Positions 1 through 5,094 are shown, counted from the first letter of the stretch. The stretch: 10,271 nucleotides of DNA from Chloroflexota bacterium (GCA_028875175.1 JAPPFO010000071.1:1-10271); one strand, 5' to 3'. The notes: a model not told the origin generated them from the sequence alone. A program made the numbers and translations.

Positions 1-278
1 ACGGTATGCTGGGGTTGCTTACGACGTTTAACCTGCGCTCGGACCGGGGGACGGGGGGGCCGTAGGGGTTGCAGGGCGGATAAGGTGGCGCGACGTCGAG
101 CTGCGTGCTGGTGCGGGATGGGGAGCGGATGGAGCTGGCGGGGAAGGGGACAACGGCGTTGCGGCGGGGGGACGTGTTCGAGCACCGGACGGCGGGCGGC
201 GGCGGGTGGGGTCCGCCGGAGCGGCGCGAGGCGGCGGCACGGGTGCGGGACCGGCGGGCGGGGAAGGTCACCGGCTGA
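1..278 (+). pseudogene. Hydantoinase B/oxoprolinase C-terminus, broken by in-frame stops
   Basis: The frame ending at the TGA at 276-278 translates to a C-terminus typical of hydantoinase B (N-methylhydantoinase/5-oxoprolinase beta-type subunit, ATP-dependent ring opening of hydantoins or oxoproline). It has a VRDGERMELAGKGT stretch, then LRRGDVFEHRTAGGGGWGPP, a charged run and a final GKVTG. The glycine-rich GGGGxGxP close to the end is the family signature. The upstream part of the same frame (from position 3) also looks family-like, reading LTTFNLRSDRGTGGP then GLQGG, but it is interrupted by TAG at 63-65 and TAA at 81-83. The rest lies left of the window. The two stops within 20 nt suggest a dead gene; sequencing error is less likely but possible. 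The family assignment is from motif recognition only. Confidence 0.68.
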
Positions 279-317
279 GCTCGGGCGAGGGCCGAAAACG
301 AGCGACTTTGCGCGCGT

Positions 318-341
318 AAGAGTTTTTTCCAAAAAACTCTT
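318..341. repeat. Perfect A/T-rich palindrome with 11-bp arms
   Basis: The arm AAGAGTTTTTT (318-328) is followed by CC and then its exact reverse complement (331-341). The flanks CGCGC on the left and GCGCG on the right extend the symmetry imperfectly. It sits 40 nt after the broken hydantoinase gene in very GC-rich DNA. A two-base loop and an A/T-only core are unlike a normal intrinsic terminator, so a dispersed palindromic repeat or a MITE end is as likely. Confidence 0.6.
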
Positions 342-703
342 GAGGCGCGGCGGGGGCCATTTTGGCGTGAATTGAAGCACGCAGCGGCGGCAAGTTTGGC
401 GTGGCCGGGTAGACGGCGTCAGGGCCCGCGGGATCCTGGACCGGGGCGTGCTGGGGTGGCCTCGGCAGGGGCTGGGGCGGCGGAGTGGCGGGGTGGGCAC
501 GAGAGGGGCTCCGGGAACGGTTGCGTGAACGTCACCACCCAGTGTACACTAGTCGCGCACACACAGCAATCCAGGTCCCAGCCGCCGGGAGCTTTCGAGA
601 GGCTGACGGTTGGGCGCGATGGGCGCCGGTTCGCTGGGGGCCGGTGGTCGTGCCCAGAGACCGTCAGGTTGTGGCGTCGACATGGCAGTCGGTGAGGCCG
701 CTG
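342..703. other. Gene-free G-rich stretch
   Basis: I see no convincing gene here. The open frames are G/C-biased, low in complexity and lack ribosome sites. Small items visible are a 10-bp palindrome AGTGTACACT at 541-550, a weak promoter-like pair TTGCGT (521-526) and TACACT (545-550) with 18-nt spacing, and an 8-bp inverted repeat CTGACGGT (603-610) / ACCGTCAG (660-667). Confidence 0.5.
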
Positions 704-727
704 CGTGAGCCGGCGGCTCACGGTTTT
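704..727 (+). terminator. Hairpin with short T tract
   Basis: CGTGAGCC (704-711), a GGC loop and GGCTCACG (715-722) form a perfect 8-bp stem followed by GTTTTC. This is the shape of a rightward intrinsic terminator, but the T run is only four bases and there is no intact gene just upstream. It lies at the end of the dehydrogenase scrap read on the other strand. Confidence 0.4.
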
Positions 728-867
728 CAGAGTCCCGGTGGAGCAGGACGCCGAGGGTTTGGTCGGGGTGGTGGTGGAGGAGGTGGAAGGCTTCGGAGGC
801 TCGGGAGGAGGGCAAGTGGTGGGTGGTCATGCGGTTGGGGTTGATGGCGCGGGTTCCGACGAAGGCC
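722..867 (-). pseudogene. C-terminal scrap of an MDR dehydrogenase
   Basis: On the minus strand this encodes MTTHHLPSSRASEAFHLLHHHPDQTLGVLLHRD, written here only to show its match to the end of the intact dehydrogenase at 5446-6432, which has MTTHHFPYTRAPHAY followed by HLLHDHTDQTLGVLLDWD. Nucleotide similarity is obvious from about 736 to 867 and then fades just before the promoter of the 1018 gene. Everything corresponding to the N-terminal 280 or so residues is absent. The original stop codon is not conserved, so the frame runs on into unrelated residues. It is therefore a remnant of a duplicated or paralogous gene, not a working enzyme. Confidence 0.7.
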
Positions 868-914
868 GGTGCTTGTCGTGGCGACCCTAGATGAACTTAA
901 TTCCATGAGATGAC

Positions 915-943
915 TTGTACATATAGAGTTTTTCATCTATGGT
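915..943 (+). promoter_or_regulatory. Promoter of the 1018 secreted-protein gene
   Basis: TTGTAC (915-920) and TATGGT (938-943) are 17 nt apart. The duplicated copy has TTGTAC and TACGAT at exactly the same spacing (5066-5094), which supports them as real -35 and -10 elements. The -35 overlaps a TGTACA palindrome that could be an operator. The predicted 5' leader is about 70 nt. Confidence 0.55.
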
Positions 944-1004
944 CCTCGCGGTTCATGGCTCGCTGGAGTCAGAATCAACGGCGATTCTCCTGGCGAGCAG
1001 AGCC

Positions 1005-1028
1005 AAGGAGGATTGCCATGCGGCAATC
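1005..1028 (+). promoter_or_regulatory. Ribosome site with start codon in a hairpin loop
   Basis: AAGGAGG (1005-1011) is a strong Shine-Dalgarno 6 nt before the ATG at 1018. GATTGCC (1011-1017), loop ATGC (1018-1021) and GGCAATC (1022-1028) form a perfect 7-bp hairpin with the start codon in its loop. The identical hairpin occurs in the second copy (5163-5180). This decides the start at 1018 and suggests control of translation initiation. Confidence 0.6.
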
Positions 1029-1647
1029 AGTGCTCCGATTTCTCGCCGCTGCGTTCGTCGCAGTTCTCAGCGCATCCCTATTGATCGGGACCGTAGGTGC
1101 GAAAGGTCCGGTACCCGATCAACCTCCTGCGATAGATCGGACGCCTAGCGGCAACGAAGAATCTATTGTGACCGGAATTCCGGTCACTATGGTTGTCAGC
1201 GACCTGGGCATTTCAACCGTAGTGGTATCAACGCCAGCAGAGGCGGCGGCGTACGGTGCCACAATGAATTCTGAAGTTGAAGTTGTGTGCAAGAAGGCGC
1301 ATCACACGTTCCGGCATAGCAAGTTCAAGCTTGAAGCTGAATTGCGTTTCTGCTGGAATATCAACTACCCGCCAAGTGAAATCACCAGCCATGATCGGTA
1401 CGGGGCTGTTTCTACAGCCACAGATCCAGGTCGCCCCATAGGTGCTCCGTCGCACAAGAAGTCGGGCGGAGGCGCAGGTTTCACATACGTAGAAACAAGA
1501 GCGAAAGGAAAATTCTGCGTACCCTCAGTTCAGGACGACAACACCACAGTTTGCGAAGGGTACACCCGCCTGTACATCGACGCTGAACACAAGGTCGGCG
1601 GTGCGTCGAAGGGTGTGGGATCAGTTACCTGGGAGTCGGCCAGCTAG
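1018..1647 (+). CDS. Secreted protein of unknown function, 209 aa
   Basis: I do not recognise the family. Residues 1-28 form a signal peptide (MRQSVLRF, a hydrophobic core to about residue 26, likely cleavage after VGA at 28). The mature part is soluble, with a Pro-rich start, a Ser/Thr/Val-rich segment (50-75) and four cysteines at 91, 112, 167 and 179. These could form two disulfides, fitting an exported beta-rich domain. A Gly-rich linker lies near 148-154. The start at 1018 is chosen over an in-frame upstream one at 910 because of the AAGGAGG site, the signal peptide and the matching MRQS start in the duplicated copy. The gene has its own promoter and ends in a hairpin terminator shared with the convergent gene. 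GC is lower than in the flanking metabolic genes. Exported status is well supported; function is unknown. Confidence 0.82.
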   Translation: MRQSVLRFLAAAFVAVLSASLLIGTVGAKGPVPDQPPAIDRTPSGNEESIVTGIPVTMVVSDLGISTVVVSTPAEAAAYGATMNSEVEVVCKKAHHTFRHSKFKLEAELRFCWNINYPPSEITSHDRYGAVSTATDPGRPIGAPSHKKSGGGAGFTYVETRAKGKFCVPSVQDDNTTVCEGYTRLYIDAEHKVGGASKGVGSVTWESAS

Positions 1648-1657
1648 TATCTAATAC

Positions 1658-1697
1658 AAACACCCCCTGAGCCAATGATGGTTCAGGGGGGTGTTTT
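1658..1697. terminator. Bidirectional intrinsic terminator
   Basis: AACACCCCCTGAGCC (1659-1673) pairs with the segment at 1680-1695 around loop AATGAT, with one bulged base and a G-T pair. TTTTAGTTT follows on the plus strand, and TGTTTGTATT on the minus strand. It lies between convergent stops at 1647 and 1710 and probably serves both genes. Confidence 0.85.
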
Positions 1698-1709
1698 AGT
1701 TTAAGTCTT

Positions 1710-2159
1710 TTACTTCGACCTGATGCCCATGACTTCCATATACGCCAAGTGCTCTTCACGACTGCCTGTCAGGGTGTGCGTCTCTGTATACACAAACTCG
1801 CCGTTCGCAGGTATGGTGATGTTTTCAGTGACGTTGTAGCGTCCGAGGGCAAAGCCTTCAGCATCAAAGAACCTAATGTCTAGCTGGTAAACGTCAAGCT
1901 CGACATCCTCTCCGGTTGGATTGCGTAATGCAAACTTGAATGAAATACGTGGAACCTCGTCTCTGGACACTGATAGCAGCTTCCATTCAATGGAGTTCTC
2001 GACCAGCACAATGTTTTCATTTGCTTCCTTTTCTTCCGGCAGTGGGCTGTAGCGAAAGGCTCCACTTACACCCAATCCCCAAATCACCAGCGCGAGTAAT
2101 GCCGCTAGCACAATGAACACGAATGCCCCGATGCCTAGCAGGATATTCCTTTTTAGCAT
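1710..2159 (-). CDS. Membrane-anchored FxLYD-like beta-domain protein, paralog A
   Basis: This 149-residue protein has one N-terminal membrane segment (about residues 6-30) and an extracytoplasmic domain rich in beta strands. Landmarks are NENIVLVENSIEWKL (47-61), FALRNPTGEDVEL (76-88) and RFFDAEGFAL (96-105), ending MGIRSK. The pattern of a strand, RNPT, then fyD-x-dG followed by PANGEF resembles FxLYD or other Ig-like surface domains; this is fold inference, not a proven hit. It is closely related to the product of 3347-3805 and more distantly to that of 4547-5026. The start at 2159 is chosen because AGGAGG lies 7 nt upstream and the paralogs begin at the same point; a longer frame to 2225 would run back into the upstream terminator. 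A -10-like TATTAT (2195-2200) may give it its own promoter. Function unknown. Confidence 0.82.
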   Translation of the reverse strand: MLKRNILLGIGAFVFIVLAALLALVIWGLGVSGAFRYSPLPEEKEANENIVLVENSIEWKLLSVSRDEVPRISFKFALRNPTGEDVELDVYQLDIRFFDAEGFALGRYNVTENITIPANGEFVYTETHTLTGSREEHLAYMEVMGIRSK

Positions 2160-2201
2160 GTGTGAGCCTCCTATCGCGTAGGTCGCGCCGTAGCATAATA
2201 G

Positions 2202-2239
2202 CAAAAGAAAACCCGCCCCCACCAATGGCAGGGGCGGGC
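2202..2239 (-). terminator. Intrinsic terminator after the 2245-2791 gene
   Basis: On the minus strand CCCGCCCC (2238-2231) pairs with GGGGCGGG (2219-2212) around a loop containing TGCCATTGGT. It is followed by TTTTCTTTTG. It starts 6 nt after the stop codon of the leftward gene ending at 2245. Confidence 0.85.
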
Positions 2240-2244
2240 TATTA

Positions 2245-2791
2245 CTAAGTCAAGTCAGGCTGAAGGGTGATAGTCCAAGGGCTATCGGATGATAACACCA
2301 AGACACGCAAACGATACAAACCATCACGTATCGTATCTACGTTTGTTCCATTGTTGCAGTTATTTGCAAAAATGCCACCATCGCGCGTGTCGCCACTGTG
2401 ACTTAAATACGCAACGATAAAATGCTCCTGTTCAGTAGAACTAATATACCTCCCACCTTTGATATGGATACGCTCTAGTACAAGCGTGTTGCCTGTACCA
2501 GTAAATGTATATCCACCATCTTGTACCGGAGTCGGAGTTGTCGTAGTTGGTTCTTCACTCATTGTCCAAGCGAACATACGTCGTACGTTTTCACGATGGT
2601 CGTTCTGACAGGCTGCTTCCGCTTGATCGCCAAATATTTTCTGGTAGATGCCAAACATTTTGCGTGTTTCCTAATGCGGCTTCACTTTGGTCGTTCAACT
2701 CCACACAGGTCGTCGGCCATTGTGCTGCTGCTGATGATGCAAGCAAAACAGTTGCAATTGTGGCGGTGACGAAAGATCGAAAGAATCCCAT
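2245..2791 (-). pseudogene. Secreted CVELND-type protein, broken by a one-base frameshift
   Basis: The N-terminal frame (2791 down to about 2654) gives a signal peptide, MGFFRSFV through SSAAAQ (cleavage about residue 23), then WPTTCVELNDQSEAALGNTQ. The downstream frame continues IYQKIFGDQAEAACQNDHR and FAW. Removing one T from the TTT run (2653-2655, minus strand) joins them as GNTQNVGIYQKIFGDQAE and gives a 181-residue protein. This matches a module I recall from Chloroflexota secreted proteins, with Cys29 and Cys61 probably paired. After a Thr/Pro-rich linker (80-88), residues 92-176 form a beta-sandwich-like domain (YTFTGTG ... GGRY ... GLYRLRV ... PWTITLQ). A GAAAGG site precedes the ATG, and a terminator follows the stop. 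The coding length is exactly one base over a multiple of three, so either a real frameshift mutation or a sequencing error. Function unknown, probably surface or exported. Confidence 0.75.
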
Positions 2792-2840
2792 TGCACTACC
2801 TTTCGTTGTCCACTCGCCCGTTACCTATAAAGGACTGAGG

Positions 2841-2864
2841 GCCGCCCTAACGATTAGGGGTGGC
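2841..2864. promoter_or_regulatory. Inverted repeat upstream of the 2245-2791 gene
   Basis: CCCTAA (2845-2850), CGA and TTAGGG (2854-2859) are flanked by GCC and GGC. It lies 50-75 nt before the start at 2791, in the only gap that could hold this gene's promoter, so an operator is possible. I see no convincing -35/-10 pair. Confidence 0.3.
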
Positions 2865-2908
2865 GATAGGATTCGTGAAGCTAAGCCAATTACTTTATGT
2901 TTGCATCC

Positions 2909-3350
2909 TCAAAAGAAAAGCGGCCCTACATAAGCCGCATCAGTCGAATATTGGTTCCCTGTCTTCCCATCATGTTCAGTCGGTATCACCTGCGTTTCGT
3001 GAACCGGGACAGAGCCTCGCTCAACTTCGGAGCCGCGGATTATCGGTGCAACGGTCGCTTGATATATCACAGCGAGATCAGCGTCATACCAAGGGCTAAA
3101 CCCATAACCACTTTCAGAATCGATACGAAAGACGCCCCGATCACCAGCAGAACCTTCTTTCGCACTATTGGTTCCTTTGCTCAATGCGGTGAACGCGCTG
3201 TTCCAGGTCGGACACGCGTCGCGGCTGATCGCTGGTCTGTCAGATTGCCTGTGTTGCCACATTGTGCGCCCACTAGAGACGGGCTTCAACAGATAAGATA
3301 TATGCGACGAATAGGACGCCCACAATCAGAGTGACGAGTTTCTTCTTCAT
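2909..3350 (-). pseudogene. Exported protein, last gene of the operon, frameshifted
   Basis: An ATG at 3350 overlaps the TGA of the upstream gene (ATGA), with GAGG 5 nt before it, and starts MKKKLVTLIVGVLFVAYILS, a clean signal peptide or anchor. That frame stops at a TAG after 25 residues. The next frame stays open to 2909 and encodes SSGRTMWQHRQ, ACPTWNSAFTALSKGTNS, GDRGVFRIDSESGYGFSPWY and a C-terminus AAYVGPLFF. The total length is one base over a multiple of three. An extra base in the GGG at 3281-3283 would restore VEA then VSSGRT, placing a plausible signal-peptidase site at the junction. I do not recognise the mature domain. Translational coupling to the paralog B gene and a terminator over its last codons support a real gene, now broken or mis-sequenced. 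Confidence 0.55.
2911..2938 (-). terminator. Terminator overlapping the end of the operon's last gene
   Basis: On the minus strand GCGGC (2938-2934) pairs with GCCGC (2924-2920) around a 9-nt loop and is followed by TTTTCTTTTG. The stem lies in the last codons of the 2909-3350 frame, so the coding end and terminator share sequence. Confidence 0.6.
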
Positions 3351-3805
3351 TTCGACCTCATCCCCAGGACTTCAATGAATGCGACTTGTTCCCCGAGGTC
3401 ATTCCGCAGGTTGTACGGTGACGAATACGTGACTTCACTGTTTGCCAGTACAGTGAATTCGTCGGAGTAATAGGAGCGGTCAAGCGCAAAGCCTTCAGCG
3501 TCAAAGAATCGGATCTTAAAATCATATGCGTCAACGACGATATCCTCGCTGGTAGGATTGCGCACTACAAACTTGATTGAAATACGTGCACTATGGCCGA
3601 ACTGGTCGTTGGACGGTGAAATCAGCTTCCATTCAATGGAGTCCTCGACCAACACAATGTTTTCATTTAGTTTGTCGTCGTCATCCGGCAACGTGATGTA
3701 GTGATTGATCGAACTCAAGCCAAGGCTCCACACCACCCGCGCGATCAACACCGCTGACACAATGAACGCGAATGCGCCGATGGCCAGCAGGATCTGCTTC
3801 CGCAT
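3347..3805 (-). CDS. Membrane-anchored FxLYD-like beta-domain protein, paralog B
   Basis: This 152-residue protein has an N-terminal membrane segment (about 5-29, MRKQILLAIGAFAFIVSAVL) and an acidic linker DDDDK (41-45). An extracytoplasmic domain follows, with NENIVLVEDSIEWKL (48-62), KFVVRNPTSEDIV (78-90) and RFFDAEGFAL (99-108), ending LGMRSK. It is the closest relative of the 1710-2159 product; the shared nucleotide blocks point to a fairly recent duplication. GGAGG lies 4-8 nt before the ATG. Its start codon shares one base with the stop of the upstream 64-residue gene (TGATG), and its own stop overlaps the next ATG, so the three genes are translationally coupled. Function unknown; location and fold are inferred. 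Confidence 0.85.
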   Translation of the reverse strand: MRKQILLAIGAFAFIVSAVLIARVVWSLGLSSINHYITLPDDDDKLNENIVLVEDSIEWKLISPSNDQFGHSARISIKFVVRNPTSEDIVVDAYDFKIRFFDAEGFALDRSYYSDEFTVLANSEVTYSSPYNLRNDLGEQVAFIEVLGMRSK

Positions 3806-3999
3806 CACTTCCTCCGATCCGGCAAGCCCGCAGCGGCGATGAGTGCCACCAAGCTGAAGTCCAGGCCGCCAATCAAGCACCAGCCGAAGCGATAGCCCCT
3901 GGCCGAGGCGACGGTGGCGGTGTAGAACGCCACGGCCATACAGCCGGCGACGATCCAGAGCCATATGAGCGCATTGAGGAAGCCGAGGAATTCGAACAT
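3805..3999 (-). CDS. Small two-helix membrane protein, 64 aa
   Basis: The product is MFEFLGFLNALIW followed by a hydrophobic segment to about residue 32, a short basic turn (ASARGYRFGW, 31-40), a second hydrophobic segment (about 41-58) and a charged tail PDRRK. That layout, with RG..GW before LIGGL and an LPDRRK end, is common in small bacterial inner-membrane proteins of unknown function. AAGGAAG lies about 5 nt before the ATG at 3999. The stop overlaps the next start by one base. It sits between beta-domain genes and could be a membrane partner for them; that is inference. No catalytic motif is visible. Confidence 0.75.
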   Translation of the reverse strand: MFEFLGFLNALIWLWIVAGCMAVAFYTATVASARGYRFGWCLIGGLDFSLVALIAAAGLPDRRK

Positions 4000-4028
4000 T
4001 GGTCTTCCTTTCGAGCGTATCTCGGGTG

Positions 4029-4403
4029 CTACCCAAAGTCCTCCGGACACCAGACCCGACGAAACGTCAGGGTTCGCGGCTGCTTGATGGCCGACGAGCT
4101 GAGCACCATCGGCCCGTAGGGCATGACAAGGCCGGCCGAGTCAACGTCACGGATCTCCGCCGCCGGCGCCTCCACGACGGTGAGGATGGCCCTGGGCGCC
4201 GCCCAACTCGCGCCCATCGCATGCGTTGTTGAGCCCAGCGATATCGAATGGTCGATATCGCCGCCCGACACCTCGTACACCCCGGGTCCGAGCCGAATCT
4301 CCACCGGCTCGCCCGGCTCCAGCAGCACTTCCGAATACGTGTGCAGCACCGAACTCTCCATCTGAACAACCGTTTCTTCAACGGGCACCTCGCGGGTTTC
4401 CAC
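4029..4403 (-). CDS. Beta-rich domain, probably the second half of an interrupted gene
   Basis: This frame encodes ETREVPVEETVVQMESSV, then HTYSEVLLEPGEPVEIRLGP, GVYEVSGGDIDHSISLGS and a C-terminus ending VWCPEDFG. It is a strand-rich domain of about 120 residues with no family I recognise. The only available start here is GTG at 4403, without a Shine-Dalgarno. The frame is continuous with the 41-residue membrane peptide at 4410-4535, separated only by a TAA and two codons. The natural reading is one membrane-anchored protein of about 168 residues, similar in plan to its neighbours, interrupted by a nonsense codon. If GTG is used, this would be a separate soluble protein lacking any export signal. 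A perfect 10-bp hairpin lies inside it (4238-4261). Confidence 0.6.
   Translation of the reverse strand: METREVPVEETVVQMESSVLHTYSEVLLEPGEPVEIRLGPGVYEVSGGDIDHSISLGSTTHAMGASWAAPRAILTVVEAPAAEIRDVDSAGLVMPYGPMVLSSSAIKQPRTLTFRRVWCPEDFG
4238..4261. repeat. Perfect 10-bp inverted repeat inside a coding region
   Basis: GCGATATCGA (4238-4247), loop ATGG and TCGATATCGC (4252-4261) are exact complements. On the coding strand they encode the GDIDHSIS segment of the 4029-4403 product. Each arm is itself partly palindromic (CGATATCG). Confidence 0.6.
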
Positions 4404-4409
4404 GGTCGT

Positions 4410-4535
4410 TTATGGAATGATGAAGCTCGGCAACCACAGGTAGAAGTAGATGTAAAACGCCAGCAAGACGCCGGCCGCCACGGTGACGACCCCGAACAGG
4501 AATGCCGCAAGGGCAAGGCCGATCGGGCGTTTCAT
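4410..4535 (-). CDS. 41-residue membrane anchor, probable first half of an interrupted gene
   Basis: The peptide starts MKRPIGLALAAFLFGVVTVA, is hydrophobic to about residue 40 and ends FIIP before a TAA (4410-4412). GGAG lies 7 nt before the ATG, and the start follows the stop of the paralog C gene by 11 nt, so it is a real translation start in the operon. The same frame resumes directly after the TAA as the 4029-4403 domain. All three paralogous neighbours have exactly this layout (short anchor, then beta domain), which suggests that a sense codon such as CAA or AAA became TAA. Alternatively it is a genuine small single-helix membrane peptide. Confidence 0.6.
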   Translation of the reverse strand: MKRPIGLALAAFLFGVVTVAAGVLLAFYIYFYLWLPSFIIP

Positions 4536-4546
4536 ATCAGCTCCAA

Positions 4547-5026
4547 TCAATCCGGCCCATCAATCCGCATGTCGGCGATCTGATCGGCGATGGCCTTCTC
4601 CACGTTGTCAACGAGCGTGAAGGTGAACTCGCTGTTGGCCGGCACGACGTAGTCGGTCCCCTTGGCCGGCTGCCAGACGGCAAACCCGTCGGCATCAACG
4701 AACTGCACCATGAGATCCGACCAGCCACCAACCACGATGTCCTGGTCGGAGGTGTTGCGGAGCGTGTACTTGAAGCTGATCCATACGTGGTCATCGAACG
4801 GCGATTCCTGGGCATTGACGACCTTCCACGCCTTGGATCCCTCGACTAGATCGATGTTCGCCCTGAACTCGTCCCGGCTGCTGTAGGTATGCGTCACCGA
4901 GGTTGAGGTGAACACGTGGGACAGCCCGAATTGCATGAGCCAGAACGAGGCCATCACCGCCGCCACCACCACCAGCACCACAATGAACAGGGCGCCAACC
5001 CCAAGGCCGAAGCGATTGAGCGTCAT
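4547..5026 (-). CDS. Membrane-anchored FxLYD-like beta-domain protein, paralog C
   Basis: This is the first gene of the leftward operon, 159 residues from MTLNRFGLGVGALF. It has a membrane segment at about 6-34, a Thr/Ser-rich linker, then a domain with ANIDLVEGSKAWKV (56-69), SFKYTLRNTSDQDIVV (84-99), QFVDADGFAVW (108-118) and a VPANSEF strand. The order of these blocks matches paralogs A and B, but identity is clearly lower and its GC higher, so this is the older branch. An in-frame ATG at 5041 adds five residues; I prefer 5026 because the hydrophobic start then aligns with the paralogs, although neither start has a strong ribosome site. It ends 11 nt before the next start. Extracytoplasmic location is inferred; function unknown. 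Confidence 0.8.
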   Translation of the reverse strand: MTLNRFGLGVGALFIVVLVVVAAVMASFWLMQFGLSHVFTSTSVTHTYSSRDEFRANIDLVEGSKAWKVVNAQESPFDDHVWISFKYTLRNTSDQDIVVGGWSDLMVQFVDADGFAVWQPAKGTDYVVPANSEFTFTLVDNVEKAIADQIADMRIDGPD

Positions 5027-5052
5027 CGGCGCACCGTCCATCGAGAGATTTC

Positions 5053-5094
5053 TACATGTAGTGGATTGTACATGTATATCATTTCATATACGAT
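5053..5094. promoter_or_regulatory. Divergent promoter region with TACATGTA/TGTACA palindromes
   Basis: Rightward: TTGTAC (5066-5071), 17 nt, TACGAT (5089-5094), matching the promoter at 915-943. Leftward: TACAAT (minus strand of 5065-5070) is a good -10 for the operon starting at 5026, though its -35 is poor. The palindromes TACATGTA (5053-5060) and TGTACA (5067-5072) are 14 nt apart and could bind a regulator of both directions. Confidence 0.45.

Larger units (their letters stand above)
911..1089 (+). repeat. Direct repeat copy 1: promoter, leader and signal-peptide start
   Basis: This block matches 5062-5240 in the same orientation. From GGTTCATGGCTC through the start codon and first codons I count about 12 differences in 88 aligned bases. 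The promoter boxes and their spacing, the leader and the MRQS N-terminus all correspond. Similarity then continues loosely through the signal peptide and stops at its end. Confidence 0.8.

Noticed and set aside
85..844. Several plus-strand open frames in the left border
   Set aside because: Trp/Arg/Gly-rich products without ribosome sites, out of frame with the hydantoinase tail and overlapping the dehydrogenase scrap on the other strand.
910..1017. Upstream in-frame extension of the secreted protein to 910
   Set aside because: It would translate the promoter and leader, lacks a ribosome site, and would bury the signal peptide 36 residues in.
2245..2658. The downstream half of the CVELND protein as an independent gene starting at ATG 2658
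   Set aside because: The ATG falls inside the conserved module at the frameshift and the remaining frame would lack the signal peptide and first cysteine.
63..4412. Stop-codon reassignment as an explanation for in-frame TAG and TAA
   Set aside because: TAG and TAA also end intact genes here (1645-1647 TAG, 1710-1712 TAA, 5446-5448 TAA, 10070-10072 TAG), so a changed code is unlikely.
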